The notes below the pieces were generated by a model. It was not told the DNA's origin, made no database searches, and was given only the letters and a program-made list of their open reading frames with translations. Below are positions 8,369 through 17,640 of a DNA stretch of 64,000 bases, piece by piece (within the stretch, counting starts at the first letter, position 1; every line of letters starts with the position of its first letter). Origin of the DNA: Venatoribacter pacificus (GTDB taxonomy: Bacteria; Pseudomonadota; Gammaproteobacteria; Pseudomonadales; Oceanobacteraceae); the NCBI RefSeq assembly GCF_025318105.1, contig NZ_JAOANI010000004.1:6140-70139 (forward strand), read 5' to 3'. The translations under genes were made by a program, and so were the position numbers.

Positions 8369-10224
8369 GACTGACCTCCGATAGACAGGGTTTCAATACG
8401 GCGGCCACCGTAAATCCAGTTGATGATGGCGCGGGTCAGAACAATGGCGGTAAACATCGAGGTGATGATACCGAACGACAATGTGACCGCGAATCCTTTA
8501 ACCGGACCGGTACCCACCGCAAACAAAATCACCGCCACGATCAAGGTGGTCAGGTTGGCATCGAAAATGGTAACAAAGGCACGATTATAACCTTCATGAA
8601 TCGCCTGTTGCGGCGAGCGGCCATTGCCCAACTCTTCACGTATCCTGGCAAAAATCAGGACGTTGGCATCCACCGCCATGCCCACGGTTAATACGATACC
8701 GGCAATACCCGGCAGCGTTAACGTGGCACCAATCATTGACATCAAAGCAATCAGAATGACGATATTGGCCAACAGGGCAACGTTGGCAACCAGACCAAAC
8801 AGTCGGTAATACACCGCCATCAGCACCAGTACCAATGCCAGACCCAGCACAACTGAGTTAATACCCATTTCGATATTTTCTTTACCCAGGCTTGGGCCAA
8901 CGGTGCGCTCTTCTACGAAGTACATGGGGGCCGCCAGAGCACCGGCACGCAGCAGCAGCGCCAGCTCAGAGGCTTCGGCTGATTCCAGACCGGTAATGCG
9001 GAAGCTGTTGCCCAGCGTGCTTTGAATGGTCGCCAGCGAGATAATGGATTTTTCCACAATCTGAATGGTTTTCGGAACTTCAACGCCATCGATTTTTTCG
9101 TAAGTCGTTTTCGGTTTGCGCTCAACAAACAGCACGGCCATACGACGCTTCACGGCTTTGCGGGTGACCTGAGTCATCATCGCGCCGCCTTTGGCATCGA
9201 GGTCAATGTTCACCTGCGGGAAACCGTTTTCATCGAAAGATGGCTGCGCATTGGTCACGCTGTCGCCGGTCGCGATGATGGCTTTTTCCAGACGTGCAGT
9301 GCGGAACTGTTCATTGCGGAAAGCGTATTCTTCGGTCTGGAAACGACTGGCACCCGGCTCAGCTTCCAGACGGAATTCGAGGTTAGCGGCCTTGCCCAGA
9401 ATTTTCTTTGCTTCAGCCGTGTCCTGCACACCTGGCAACTCAACCACGATACGGTTACGGCCCTGACGCTGAACCAGAGGCTCTGCGACACCCAGCTCGT
9501 TAACACGGTTACGCAGGGTCGTGAGGTTTTGTTTGATGGCGTAATCTTCAAACTCTTTGATTTTCGCTTCGGTGATGGTTAACACCACATCGGCGTATTC
9601 GCCTTTGTCTTCGCTTTCCTGCTGGAACTCAGGATACGTACGGGAAATAAAACTGTTGGCTTGAGTACGTACTTCAGCATCAACAAAACTGATACGCAGG
9701 GTCTGCCCTTCGATCTGAATACGACGATATTTCAGCTGTTCTTCGCGCAGGCGATTGCGGAATTCTTCGCGATAGTTCGTCATTTTGCTTTTGACGTAGT
9801 CATCCATATCCACTTCCATCAGGAAGTGCACACCGCCACTCAGATCCAGACCCAGTGTCATCGGACCTGCGCCCATATTCAGCAGCCAGTCGGGGGTGGT
9901 TGGGGCCAGGTTCAGCGCAACAATAAACTCATCACCCAGCAAACGCTGTACGGCGTCTTTGGCGGGTAACTGATTTTCGTTGCTGGTGAGGCGAAACAGT
10001 GCCGTACTGCCGGTCACTTCTTCACCAAAAAATTCAATATTGCGTTCCTGCATAGCAGAGCGGACTTTACTCAGTACCACTTCTGACATTTCAGCACCGG
10101 AACGCGCCGGCGTTACCTGAATAGCCGCATCGGGTGGATACAGGTTAGGTGCGGCATAAAGGCAGGCAAATATCAGCGCCAGCACAATCAGAAGGTTTTT
10201 CCACAGCGGGTATTTATTGAGCAT
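8365..10224 (-). CDS. secD: protein translocase subunit SecD
   Basis: 619 residues, the length of E. coli SecD. One N-terminal helix is followed by a large periplasmic region that includes GLDLSGGVHFLMEVDMDDY and RNRIVVELPGVQDTAEAKKI. The C-terminal five-helix membrane domain has GMAVDANVLIFARIREELGNG, which contains the conserved Asp of the proton path. It pairs with SecF, encoded immediately downstream with a 4-bp overlap. The 74-bp gap from yajC holds GC-rich inverted repeats that may pause transcription. Confidence 0.97.
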   Translation of the reverse strand: MLNKYPLWKNLLIVLALIFACLYAAPNLYPPDAAIQVTPARSGAEMSEVVLSKVRSAMQERNIEFFGEEVTGSTALFRLTSNENQLPAKDAVQRLLGDEFIVALNLAPTTPDWLLNMGAGPMTLGLDLSGGVHFLMEVDMDDYVKSKMTNYREEFRNRLREEQLKYRRIQIEGQTLRISFVDAEVRTQANSFISRTYPEFQQESEDKGEYADVVLTITEAKIKEFEDYAIKQNLTTLRNRVNELGVAEPLVQRQGRNRIVVELPGVQDTAEAKKILGKAANLEFRLEAEPGASRFQTEEYAFRNEQFRTARLEKAIIATGDSVTNAQPSFDENGFPQVNIDLDAKGGAMMTQVTRKAVKRRMAVLFVERKPKTTYEKIDGVEVPKTIQIVEKSIISLATIQSTLGNSFRITGLESAEASELALLLRAGALAAPMYFVEERTVGPSLGKENIEMGINSVVLGLALVLVLMAVYYRLFGLVANVALLANIVILIALMSMIGATLTLPGIAGIVLTVGMAVDANVLIFARIREELGNGRSPQQAIHEGYNRAFVTIFDANLTTLIVAVILFAVGTGPVKGFAVTLSFGIITSMFTAIVLTRAIINWIYGGRRIETLSIGGQS

Positions 10225-10298
10225 ACAACTGCCCTTATTCCTTATTCAGAAAACAAAGACGGCCTCCTGAGAGACCGTCCTGAGCCCGGAGACGGGGC

Positions 10299-10664
10299 TT
10301 AAGCTTTAACGTCTTTGATGGTGCCTTTTGGCAGAGCCGCCGTAATGGCTACTTTCTGCACCGGCAACTGCACGCCGTCAGCGACTTCGATTACCACAAA
10401 GTCATCGGTAACCTTGGTGATTTTACCCAGCATACCGCCGGCGGTTACAACTTCATCACCTTTGCTCAGACCACCGATCAGATTTTTGTGCTCTTTCTGA
10501 CGCTTGCTCTGTGGACGCCACAGCAGGAAGTAGAAAATCAGCAGAAAACCGCCGAGGAATACCAGCTGACCGGTGATTCCCATTGGCTGTTGTGCAGCCG
10601 CGGCACCGTCGGCCATCGCCAGACCGGAGGTAGTTAAGGCCAGAGCTGCCAGAATTGCTTTCAT
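10299..10664 (-). CDS. yajC: preprotein translocase accessory subunit YajC
   Basis: 121 residues from the ATG at 10664, preceded by GGGAGA. A longer frame to 10736 has no comparable ribosome site and does not align with the family. An Ala-rich hydrophobic N-terminus, then one strong transmembrane helix (LVFLGGFLLIFYFLLWRP) followed by RPQSKRQKEHKNLI and the SH3-like cytoplasmic domain with GDEVVTAGGMLGKI are all family hallmarks. YajC associates with SecDF-SecYEG in the inner membrane. It sits between tgt and secD in the usual gammaproteobacterial order. Confidence 0.95.
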   Translation of the reverse strand: MKAILAALALTTSGLAMADGAAAAQQPMGITGQLVFLGGFLLIFYFLLWRPQSKRQKEHKNLIGGLSKGDEVVTAGGMLGKITKVTDDFVVIEVADGVQLPVQKVAITAALPKGTIKDVKA

Positions 10665-10754
10665 GTAGAGAGTCTCCCAATTACTTACCGTGAGTTTGTC
10701 ACGGCTGAACGACAAAATGTTTACAGACAACGCCATTAAGGCAATGTTTGTTAT

Positions 10755-11927
10755 TTATTCCCTGGCTCCGGAGTTCTCATCCAGTGGCGGGGTCTTCATG
10801 CCCCGTTTGGCATAGAACTCATCGACAAACCCGGCAAATGTACCTTCTTCCAGTGAGCGGCGCAAACCGGCCATCAGGGTCTGGTAATAATGGAGGTTAT
10901 GAATGCTATTTAAAGTGGCCCCCAGAATTTCTTTGCATTTGTCCAGATGGTGCAGATAGGCACGACTGAAATTTTTGCAGGTATAACAATCGCATTCGTC
11001 ATCCACCGGGCCGTTATAGCTGCGATTCGCTGCATTACGGATCTTCAGCACGCCTTTGGAAGTAAACAGGTGCGAATTGCGCGCATTACGGGTCGGCATC
11101 ACACAGTCAAACATATCCACGCCACGGCGCACGCCTTCTACCAGATCTTCAGGCTTACCCACCCCCATCAGATAACGGGGTTTATCCTGCGGCATTTTCG
11201 GCGCCACATGACGCAGCACACGCATCATATCCGGCTTCGGCTCGCCCACACTCAGACCACCAATGGCGTAGCCGTCGAAGCCGATATCCTGCAGGCCAGC
11301 CAGTGATTCATCGCGCAGCTCTTCGTACATTCCGCCCTGAATAATACCGAACAGCGCGGAAGGATTATCACCGTGAGCGTCTTTTGAGCGCTTGGCCCAG
11401 CGCAATGACATACGCATGGAGTCAGCAGCCTGCTTCTCGGTGGCCGGATACGGCGTACACTCGTCAAAGATCATCACAATGTCGGAGCCCAGATCACGCT
11501 GCACCTGCATTGAGCTTTCCGGTGTCATCATGACTTTGTCACCATTCACCGGTGAGCGGAAAGCCACCCCTTCTTCGGTGATTTTGCGCATATCACCCAG
11601 GCTGAACACCTGAAAGCCGCCGGAGTCGGTCAGGATGGGTTTGTCCCAGCCGATAAAATCGTGCAGATCACCGTGCTCTTTAATCACTTCCGTGCCCGGA
11701 CGCAGCATCAGATGAAAGGTATTGCCCAGAATAATCTCGGCACCCAGCGCCTCAACCTGATCCGGGTTCAGGCCTTTCACTGAGCCATAAGTTCCCACCG
11801 GCATAAACGCCGGGGTCTGAATTTTTCCGCGCGGGAAGGTAATCGTGCCGCGGCGCGCATGGCTGGAGCCATCGGTAATCTCGGAGTGCAGCTCAAACTG
11901 CATAAAACATTCACGGGTCATGGACAT
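10755..11927 (-). CDS. tgt: queuine tRNA-guanine transglycosylase
   Basis: 390 residues from the ATG at 11927, which overlaps the queA stop as TAATG. Alignment with known Tgt proteins favours the ATG at 11903 (MQFELHSE), so the first eight residues are uncertain. The enzyme swaps guanine-34 for preQ1 in tRNAs with GUN anticodons. The nucleophilic Asp is in FDCVMPTRNARN, the substrate loop in TDSGGFQVFSLG, and the zinc ligands in CDCYTCKNFSRAYLHH. It follows queA, whose product acts next on the inserted preQ1, so the operon couples two steps of queuosine synthesis with Sec genes. Confidence 0.97.
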   Translation of the reverse strand: MSMTRECFMQFELHSEITDGSSHARRGTITFPRGKIQTPAFMPVGTYGSVKGLNPDQVEALGAEIILGNTFHLMLRPGTEVIKEHGDLHDFIGWDKPILTDSGGFQVFSLGDMRKITEEGVAFRSPVNGDKVMMTPESSMQVQRDLGSDIVMIFDECTPYPATEKQAADSMRMSLRWAKRSKDAHGDNPSALFGIIQGGMYEELRDESLAGLQDIGFDGYAIGGLSVGEPKPDMMRVLRHVAPKMPQDKPRYLMGVGKPEDLVEGVRRGVDMFDCVMPTRNARNSHLFTSKGVLKIRNAANRSYNGPVDDECDCYTCKNFSRAYLHHLDKCKEILGATLNSIHNLHYYQTLMAGLRRSLEEGTFAGFVDEFYAKRGMKTPPLDENSGARE

Positions 11928-12979
11928 TATTCCGGTTGAGCGTCGTTCAGCACTGGCTGCGGACGGGATAAAAACATGGCATCGCCATAACTGTAAAAAC
12001 GATAACGCTGTGCAACGGCTTCGGCATAGGCTGCCATCGTATGATCACGGCCGGCAAAAGCCGACACCAGCATAATTAAGGTTGATTCCGGCAGGTGGAA
12101 GTTGGTGATCATGGCATCCACACTGCGGAAACGGTAACCCGGGTAGATAAAGATGCGGCTTTCATCATAAAAAGGCGCGATCTCACCGCTCTGACTGGCA
12201 CTCTCCAGGCTGCGTACCGATGTTGTACCCACCGCCACCACCCGTTTGCCTGCCGCACGGGTGGCTTTGACGGCATCCACCACATCCTGGCCAACTTCAA
12301 TATATTCGGCGTGCATTTCGTGATCGTGGATATTATCGACTTTTACCGGCTGAAACGTACCGGCACCAACGTGCAAAGTGACATAGGCAAAGTTTACGCC
12401 CTTCTCTTTAAGTACCTGCAACAGCGGTTCATCAAAATGCAGACCGGCGGTTGGCGCTGCCACCGCACCCGGTTTAGCCGCATACACGGTCTGATAACGT
12501 TCGCGGTCTTCTTCTGCATCGTCACGCTCCATATAAGGAGGCAGAGGCATATGGCCAACGTCATCGAGGATCGTCAGCAGTGGGCGTTCGTCGAGAAAGC
12601 GCAGCTGAAACAAAGCGCCTTCGCGTCCGACAACCTCCACCTCAACACCACCGAGCAGAATCCGGGTACCGGGCTTAGGTGAGCGGGATGAGCGCAGATG
12701 AGCCAGCGCCTCGTGCTCGCCGGTCACTCGTTCTATAAGAGCTTCCAACTTACCGCCGCTCAGTTTCTCGCCAAACAGACGGGCCGGAATCACCCGCGTG
12801 TTGTTAAACACCAGCAGGTCACCCGGCTCTAACATAGAAGCCAGGTCTTTAAAGGTATTATGTGCCATCTCACCGCTTGCACCATTAAGGCACAACAAAC
12901 GTGAGGCGCTGCGCTCGGCCATCGGATAACGGGCTATCAGCTCGTCTGGCAGATCAAAATAGAAATCACTGGTTTTCAT
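11927..12979 (-). CDS. queA: S-adenosylmethionine:tRNA ribosyltransferase-isomerase
   Basis: 350 residues from the ATG at 12979 (MKTSDFYFDLPDELIARYP), which aligns with the family start; the frame upstream to 13060 is not conserved. QueA transfers the ribosyl part of S-adenosylmethionine to preQ1 in tRNA, giving epoxyqueuosine. Conserved blocks are LLVFNNTRVIPARLFG, AAPTAGLHFDEPLL, TLHVGAGTFQPV and TNFHLPESTLIMLVSAFAG. It is the first gene of the queA-tgt-yajC-secDF operon. The promoter must lie between 12980 and 13164, back to back with the tRNA-Leu promoter. Confidence 0.96.
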   Translation of the reverse strand: MKTSDFYFDLPDELIARYPMAERSASRLLCLNGASGEMAHNTFKDLASMLEPGDLLVFNNTRVIPARLFGEKLSGGKLEALIERVTGEHEALAHLRSSRSPKPGTRILLGGVEVEVVGREGALFQLRFLDERPLLTILDDVGHMPLPPYMERDDAEEDRERYQTVYAAKPGAVAAPTAGLHFDEPLLQVLKEKGVNFAYVTLHVGAGTFQPVKVDNIHDHEMHAEYIEVGQDVVDAVKATRAAGKRVVAVGTTSVRSLESASQSGEIAPFYDESRIFIYPGYRFRSVDAMITNFHLPESTLIMLVSAFAGRDHTMAAYAEAVAQRYRFYSYGDAMFLSRPQPVLNDAQPE

Positions 12980-13110
12980 ATAGTCACGAAAAGAGCCGCA
13001 GTCAGCCATTATCTGGTAACAGAGACAGCCGCTTTGCAGTATTTGCTGAAAGAGCCGCAAGATTACCGGAGATACTTTGCTAAGTTAAGGAAATCATTAG
13101 AAAAAAAGTG

Positions 13111-13138
13111 TTGACAGTAAAAATAATCACGGTAATAT
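13111..13138 (+). promoter_or_regulatory. strong promoter of the tRNA-Leu cluster
   Basis: A perfect TTGACA (13111-13116), 16-bp spacer and TAATAT (13133-13138), preceded by an A-tract that could act as an UP element and followed by a GC-rich discriminator GCGCGCCACT, the form found in stringently controlled stable-RNA promoters. Confidence 0.85.
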
Positions 13139-13164
13139 GCGCGCCACTGACGAGCTACTAACGC

Positions 13165-13251
13165 GCCAGAGTGGCGAAATTGGTAGACGCAGGGGATTCA
13201 AAATCCCCCGCCTTTGCGGGTGTGCCGGTTCGAGTCCGGCCTCTGGTACCA
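13165..13251 (+). tRNA. tRNA-Leu(CAA)
   Basis: 87 nt with encoded CCA. Class II tRNA with a long variable arm. Acceptor arm GCCAGAG pairs with CTCTGGT, including the G1-U72 wobble also seen in E. coli tRNA-Leu(UAA). The anticodon loop TTCAAAA gives anticodon CAA (codon UUG). GGTTCGAGTCC forms the T-arm. Confidence 0.95.
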
Positions 13252-13305
13252 AGCAAAAGATGCTGTCAGTATGAAGTGCGAGATGGTAACATGCCGCGCC
13301 TCAAT

Positions 13306-13391
13306 GCCCAGGTGGTGAAATTGGTAGACACGCAGTGTTCAGGTCGCTGTGAGCTATGCTCGTGAGAGTTCGAGTCTCTCCCTGGGCACCA
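13306..13391 (+). tRNA. tRNA-Leu(CAG), copy 1
   Basis: 86 nt with encoded CCA. Acceptor GCCCAGG/CCTGGGC, anticodon stem CAGTG/CGCTG around loop TTCAGGT (anticodon CAG, codon CUG), and long variable arm. It lies 54 bp after tRNA-Leu(CAA), in the same transcript. Confidence 0.95.
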
Positions 13392-13430
13392 TTATTTAGA
13401 AACTGATAAGTCTCAGACTTACAGACCCAC

Positions 13431-13516
13431 GCCGAAGTGGTGAAATTGGTAGACACGCAGTGTTCAGGTCGCTGTGAGCTTTGCTCGTGAGAGTTCGAGT
13501 CTCTCCTTCGGCACCA
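13431..13516 (+). tRNA. tRNA-Leu(CAG), copy 2
   Basis: 86 nt with encoded CCA. Nearly identical to copy 1 outside the acceptor stem (here GCCGAAG/CTTCGGC) and one base of the variable arm. Same anticodon CAG. A T run directly after the CCA may help end the transcript. Confidence 0.95.
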
Positions 13517-13890
13517 TTTTTATTCTTTCCAAACGGAAGGTATAAAAAGGTGAAAGAAAGTCCCTTCTTAAAAATCCATTCTTAAAAGTCCATTTTTAAA
13601 AATTTCTGTTAAACAAAACATCTCCTTATACCCAGCAACACATACGAAGACTGAAACACCTGTAGCTTCGCTGAGTTACCTGTTTTTTTGCCCTACCGTC
13701 TGACCTTCTTACTTATCCGAGAAAAACCGGCTAAAAACCAAGTAGAAAAGTCACGTTATACACTCTATACAGTTCCACCAATCCTCTTCTCGTCACCGTC
13801 ATACGACTGATCACCGCCTAAGACCATTTACTGCTACGGCAACCCCCGATTTTGACTACGCTGAATGGAATGGACCCTCCGGAGCGCAAC
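13517..13890. other. AT-rich gap between tRNA-Leu and MCP
   Basis: 374 bp. The first 90 bp are AT-rich and contain three imperfect copies of a motif like CTTAAAAATCCATT (about 13565-13605). The rest must contain the chemoreceptor promoter, but I could not identify a clear sigma-28 or sigma-70 site. Confidence 0.4.
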
Positions 13891-15555
13891 ATGTCGAAAT
13901 ATGGAACCCGAATTTTCTCCGCAGCGGCAGTCAGCGGCACAGCCAGCCTGATACTGGCGCAGCTGATCAACATGCCCGACCTGATCTCACTGCGCGAAGC
14001 CGCCGCCATTGTGGCAACCACCGGCATTACCACAGCGGTTCTTTATTACATGATGATCCGCCCACAGATTTTACTCAGCCATCAGATAACCCATCGCCTG
14101 ACTCATTCCGGGAGTGATTACGACCCGAAACGGCACTCCCTGCCCGCTTATCTGAAAGGTGAAATGCAGCGCCTTGAACAGCAACTGACGATTTACAGCG
14201 AACTGAGAAGCAAATTATCCGGGCACGGTGGCCGGATTGCGATTGCCGCGGCTGAAATGTCGTACGCAGCCGATCAGATGAAAGCCAAAATCCATGATGA
14301 AGTCGCCGACACAGAGCAAATCGTTGTCTCTGCCAGACAAATCCATGACACCGTGGAACACATGGTAAGCCAGACTCAGGAGGCCGCACGCGCAGCCGGA
14401 GAAGCCAAAACCATTAATTCGCACGGTAAAAAAGCCGTGGATGAAACCATCCCACAGATGGAAGGCACGCGTCAGCAGGTCAACACCAATGCTGAACTGA
14501 TTGCACAACTGGAAGCAAAATCAGAAGAAATTAAAGCCGTCACCCGCGTGATCAGTGACATTGCCGAACAAACCAACCTGCTGGCGCTTAATGCTGCCAT
14601 TGAAGCCGCACGGGCAGGCGAACAAGGACGCGGCTTTGCAGTTGTTGCGGATGAGGTACGCGCGCTGGCCGCCAAAACCTCCGATGCCACACAGCAAATT
14701 GGTGATACCGTTAATCAAATTAATCTGGAGATTAAAAATGCGGTCGGCAACAGCAAAGAGCTGACGGTAACGATTGACCATGGCGTACAAATGACACAAA
14801 ACATCAGCACCCACCTGAACGATATTTACGACCGCTCCGAAGCGATAGAACACAGCATCAGCACCATCGCCTCCAGCGTGCAGGAAAACAGCCACAATAT
14901 CAGCCATATCTCATCGATTGTTCAGGAAACCAGCAAACGTCTGCAATTAACTGAAGAAGAAATTGCCTCCATCGCCCAACGCTCACTGGCATTATCCGAA
15001 ACCGCCGAAAAAATTTACGAAGCGTTTGGCGACACCGAACTCGGAGAACCGCACGACAGCGCAAAAAATGAGGCGATCGAAGCGGCCATAGCAATCGGGG
15101 CATTACTGAGTCAGGCAATTGAAAGAGGGACACTCAATGAACAGCAGGTGTTCGATACTAAATATCAGCCCATTAAAGGCACCAACCCCACCAAGTATTC
15201 CACTGAGTATGATAAGTTCAGCGATCAGAACTTCCCCTCGATTCAGGAACCGATTCTGACCCGCAACACCAGCATCGCCTATGCCGGAGCGGTTGATATT
15301 AATGGCTATTTCCCAACACACAACAAGCGTTTTTGTCAGCCATTGACGGGGGATCACGCCAAGGATTTATTACAGAATCGCACCAAACGTATTTTCAATG
15401 ACCGCACCGGGTCACGCTGCGGCTCAAATACCCGCCCCTTTTTACTGCAAACGTACAAACGCGATACCGGCGAAGTTATGCACGATTTATCGGTACCAAT
15501 ATACGTGAATGGCCGTCACTGGGGAGGTTTCCGTATTGGTTATCGCAGCGAATGA
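13891..15555 (+). CDS. methyl-accepting chemotaxis protein with C-terminal sensor domain
   Basis: 554 residues from the ATG at 13891, which has CCGGAG at good spacing; an in-frame ATG at 13852 lacks a ribosome site. Two close hydrophobic segments (about residues 8-27 and 37-56) leave almost no periplasmic domain. A coiled signalling domain follows, with the CheA/CheW-binding hairpin tip DIAEQTNLLALNAAIEAARAGEQGRGFAVVADEVRALA. After it comes a cytoplasmic domain of about 130 residues (from about QVFDTKYQPIKGTNP) ending SVPIYVNGRHWGGFRIGY, which resembles a Cache/PAS-like sensor placed after the signalling hairpin. The receptor therefore probably senses a cytoplasmic signal. Ligand unknown; no che genes nearby. 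Confidence 0.9.
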   Translation: MSKYGTRIFSAAAVSGTASLILAQLINMPDLISLREAAAIVATTGITTAVLYYMMIRPQILLSHQITHRLTHSGSDYDPKRHSLPAYLKGEMQRLEQQLTIYSELRSKLSGHGGRIAIAAAEMSYAADQMKAKIHDEVADTEQIVVSARQIHDTVEHMVSQTQEAARAAGEAKTINSHGKKAVDETIPQMEGTRQQVNTNAELIAQLEAKSEEIKAVTRVISDIAEQTNLLALNAAIEAARAGEQGRGFAVVADEVRALAAKTSDATQQIGDTVNQINLEIKNAVGNSKELTVTIDHGVQMTQNISTHLNDIYDRSEAIEHSISTIASSVQENSHNISHISSIVQETSKRLQLTEEEIASIAQRSLALSETAEKIYEAFGDTELGEPHDSAKNEAIEAAIAIGALLSQAIERGTLNEQQVFDTKYQPIKGTNPTKYSTEYDKFSDQNFPSIQEPILTRNTSIAYAGAVDINGYFPTHNKRFCQPLTGDHAKDLLQNRTKRIFNDRTGSRCGSNTRPFLLQTYKRDTGEVMHDLSVPIYVNGRHWGGFRIGYRSE

Positions 15556-15626
15556 ACCAAGCCTTCTGGTATAGAACAATCGGGTTAACGAACCACACTG
15601 GTTGATAAAACGTCTGTTGGGTAATA

Positions 15627-15660
15627 AATAAAAAAGGATGCCAGCGCATACTTTTTTATT
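15627..15660. terminator. possible AT-only bidirectional terminator
   Basis: A perfect 10-bp inverted repeat AATAAAAAAG/CTTTTTTATT with a 14-nt loop lies between the convergent chemoreceptor and diguanylate cyclase genes. It lacks a GC core, so its strength is doubtful. Confidence 0.35.
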
Positions 15661-17640
15661 TCACACCCGATAATGCGCAACCTGATTACGGCCATTGGCC
15701 TTGGCATAGTAAAGTGCCTCATCAGCACAGCGCACCCATAATTCCGGCTTGTCGTTGTATTGTGGAACATCACCATGTACGCCAACACTGACTGTAACTG
15801 CCAGGCCTTCAGCCAGGCGGCTGAAGCTCAAATTCGCAATGGTTTTACGCAGACACTCAGCCACCAGCATGGCTCCGGCAAGCTCTGTATTGGGTAAAAT
15901 CAGAATAAATTCTTCACCGCCATAGCGTGCAATTAAATCCGTATTACGATGAACTGTCTGACGAATGGCCTGAGCGACAATACGCAGAATTTCATCACCA
16001 GCCTGATGGCCATGCACATCGTTTACCTTCTTAAAATAATCGACATCCAGCATCAGTACACTGAGAGGCTCACGCTCACGGATAGCACGGGCCATTTCAC
16101 GTTGCATAATCTGATCAAAAAAACGGCGATTGCGGACATTGGTTAACGGGTCTGTAATGCTCATAATCTCCAATTTCCGATTCGCACTTTCCAGTTCCAA
16201 TGTGCGTTCTTTAACTCTTAATTCCAGTGTTTCTGTCGCTTTACGCTGCACTTCAAGAGCACGGGACTGAGCTTCCCGCGCTTCGCGCTCATGCTCCAGC
16301 GCTTTATCCTGAGCCTGACGGGCATTACGCTCCTGTTCCAGCGCCACTTCCTGAGCAATGCGGGCAATCTTTTCATGCTCGAAAGCGGCGATCTGTGCTT
16401 CAAATCGCTCGCGTTTTTCCTGATTAAGACGATCTGCCAAGGCAAAAGAAAGCAGGATAACTTCAAGTGCAGAACCAAACTGAACAATATTTTCGGTAAA
16501 CACATTACGTGGAATAATATTGAATTTATTCATTGCCAGAATAGCGCCACCAACCAGCATCGACGACCAGGCAACGGTATAATAACGGGCCGCAGAATAT
16601 CCCTGACTCCAACGCCATACGCCACCATAAATTGCCAATCCGATACCAACAACCGCAGTCGCGATCAGAATCCGGATCATGGTGTGGTAAGGAATCACAT
16701 TACTGAGCACGACAATCGCCAGAGACGCGACCACGATCACGCCGAACGAACGGTTAAGCCAGTTAATATCCTGCAGGTTAAGAAAGTTGCGGGTGAAAAT
16801 TGCAGCAAACAGAACAACACCGCTTAAGAAAACAATAATACTCTGGTCATTCCACTCCGTTGCCGTCGGCCACAGATACTGGAAATTAATCCCCTGAAGA
16901 CTGCCGAGAAAAGCCGCCATACTGCCGACATACAGTACGTAATAAAGGTAATCTTTTTCTCGTACCGCCAGAAATATAAACAGATTGTACAGCACCATAA
17001 TTAACATAATGCCGTAATAAAGCCCCATTCCCATTATCTGGTTCTGGTCATAAACGAAAAAATCCCGCTCTTGCCAGATACTGAGAGGAAACTGCATTGA
17101 GCTGGACGTTTCTACACGAAAAACCCATTCATCGGCATCGCCGGCAGCCAATGCAATGGGGATGACGAAATAACGATGAATAATCGGCCGCTGATAAAAT
17201 GACTGCTTGTCACCCAGCTCCAGCAACTGCCACTCACCACCATTACTGCGATGGTAGACACGCACATGATCCAGAACCGGATAGGCCAGGTTAAGAAAAC
17301 GCTCTGCAGTCTCGCCCCCCGGATTATTCAACGCCAGACGAAACCAGAAAACAGAGTCGGTATAGCCAAACGACATTCTCTGCTGCCTATGATGTTGCCA
17401 GCGCAGTGACTCAGGGGGCGCTCCCTGCATATCGCCGGCAACATCTTCATAGTATTGCAACACCTGATCGAGATCCTGCCCCGACGTCAGCGTGCGGATA
17501 TCAACCGCTTCTGCCGCACCAACAGAAGACTCTCCTGCCGGCATGGTAATGACAGCATCCGCTGCGGCAACTGTTCCGCTCAGGCAAGAAAAGAACACTA
17601 AACACACAAAAATCGCTGACGAAAGTAACCGCTCGACCAT
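15661..17640 (-). CDS. membrane diguanylate cyclase with 7TMR-DISM sensor
   Basis: 659 residues. A signal peptide (to about residue 27) leads into a periplasmic 7TMR-DISM extracellular domain (about 40-185, with SVFWFRLALNNPGGE). Seven membrane helices follow (about 205-400, starting MGLYYGIMLIMVLYNLFIFLAVREKDYLYYVLYVG). A charged coiled coil containing three 14-residue tandem repeats follows, then a GGDEF domain (about 495-659) with RYGGEEF as active site. RNTD five residues before the GGEEF is the RxxD product-inhibition site. The protein should make cyclic di-GMP from GTP in response to an extracellular ligand and be feedback-inhibited. It is monocistronic. The signal sensed is not evident; carbohydrate-like ligands are suggested for the fold. 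Confidence 0.93.
   Translation of the reverse strand: MVERLLSSAIFVCLVFFSCLSGTVAAADAVITMPAGESSVGAAEAVDIRTLTSGQDLDQVLQYYEDVAGDMQGAPPESLRWQHHRQQRMSFGYTDSVFWFRLALNNPGGETAERFLNLAYPVLDHVRVYHRSNGGEWQLLELGDKQSFYQRPIIHRYFVIPIALAAGDADEWVFRVETSSSMQFPLSIWQERDFFVYDQNQIMGMGLYYGIMLIMVLYNLFIFLAVREKDYLYYVLYVGSMAAFLGSLQGINFQYLWPTATEWNDQSIIVFLSGVVLFAAIFTRNFLNLQDINWLNRSFGVIVVASLAIVVLSNVIPYHTMIRILIATAVVGIGLAIYGGVWRWSQGYSAARYYTVAWSSMLVGGAILAMNKFNIIPRNVFTENIVQFGSALEVILLSFALADRLNQEKRERFEAQIAAFEHEKIARIAQEVALEQERNARQAQDKALEHEREAREAQSRALEVQRKATETLELRVKERTLELESANRKLEIMSITDPLTNVRNRRFFDQIMQREMARAIREREPLSVLMLDVDYFKKVNDVHGHQAGDEILRIVAQAIRQTVHRNTDLIARYGGEEFILILPNTELAGAMLVAECLRKTIANLSFSRLAEGLAVTVSVGVHGDVPQYNDKPELWVRCADEALYYAKANGRNQVAHYRV

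Noticed and set aside
9022..9582. 186-codon frame antisense to secD
   Set aside because: Shadow of secD.
12095..12682. 195-codon frame antisense to queA
   Set aside because: Shadow of a strong queA frame; no family features.
13171..13365. 64-codon frame over the tRNA-Leu genes
   Set aside because: It reads through structured tRNA genes and has no ribosome site.
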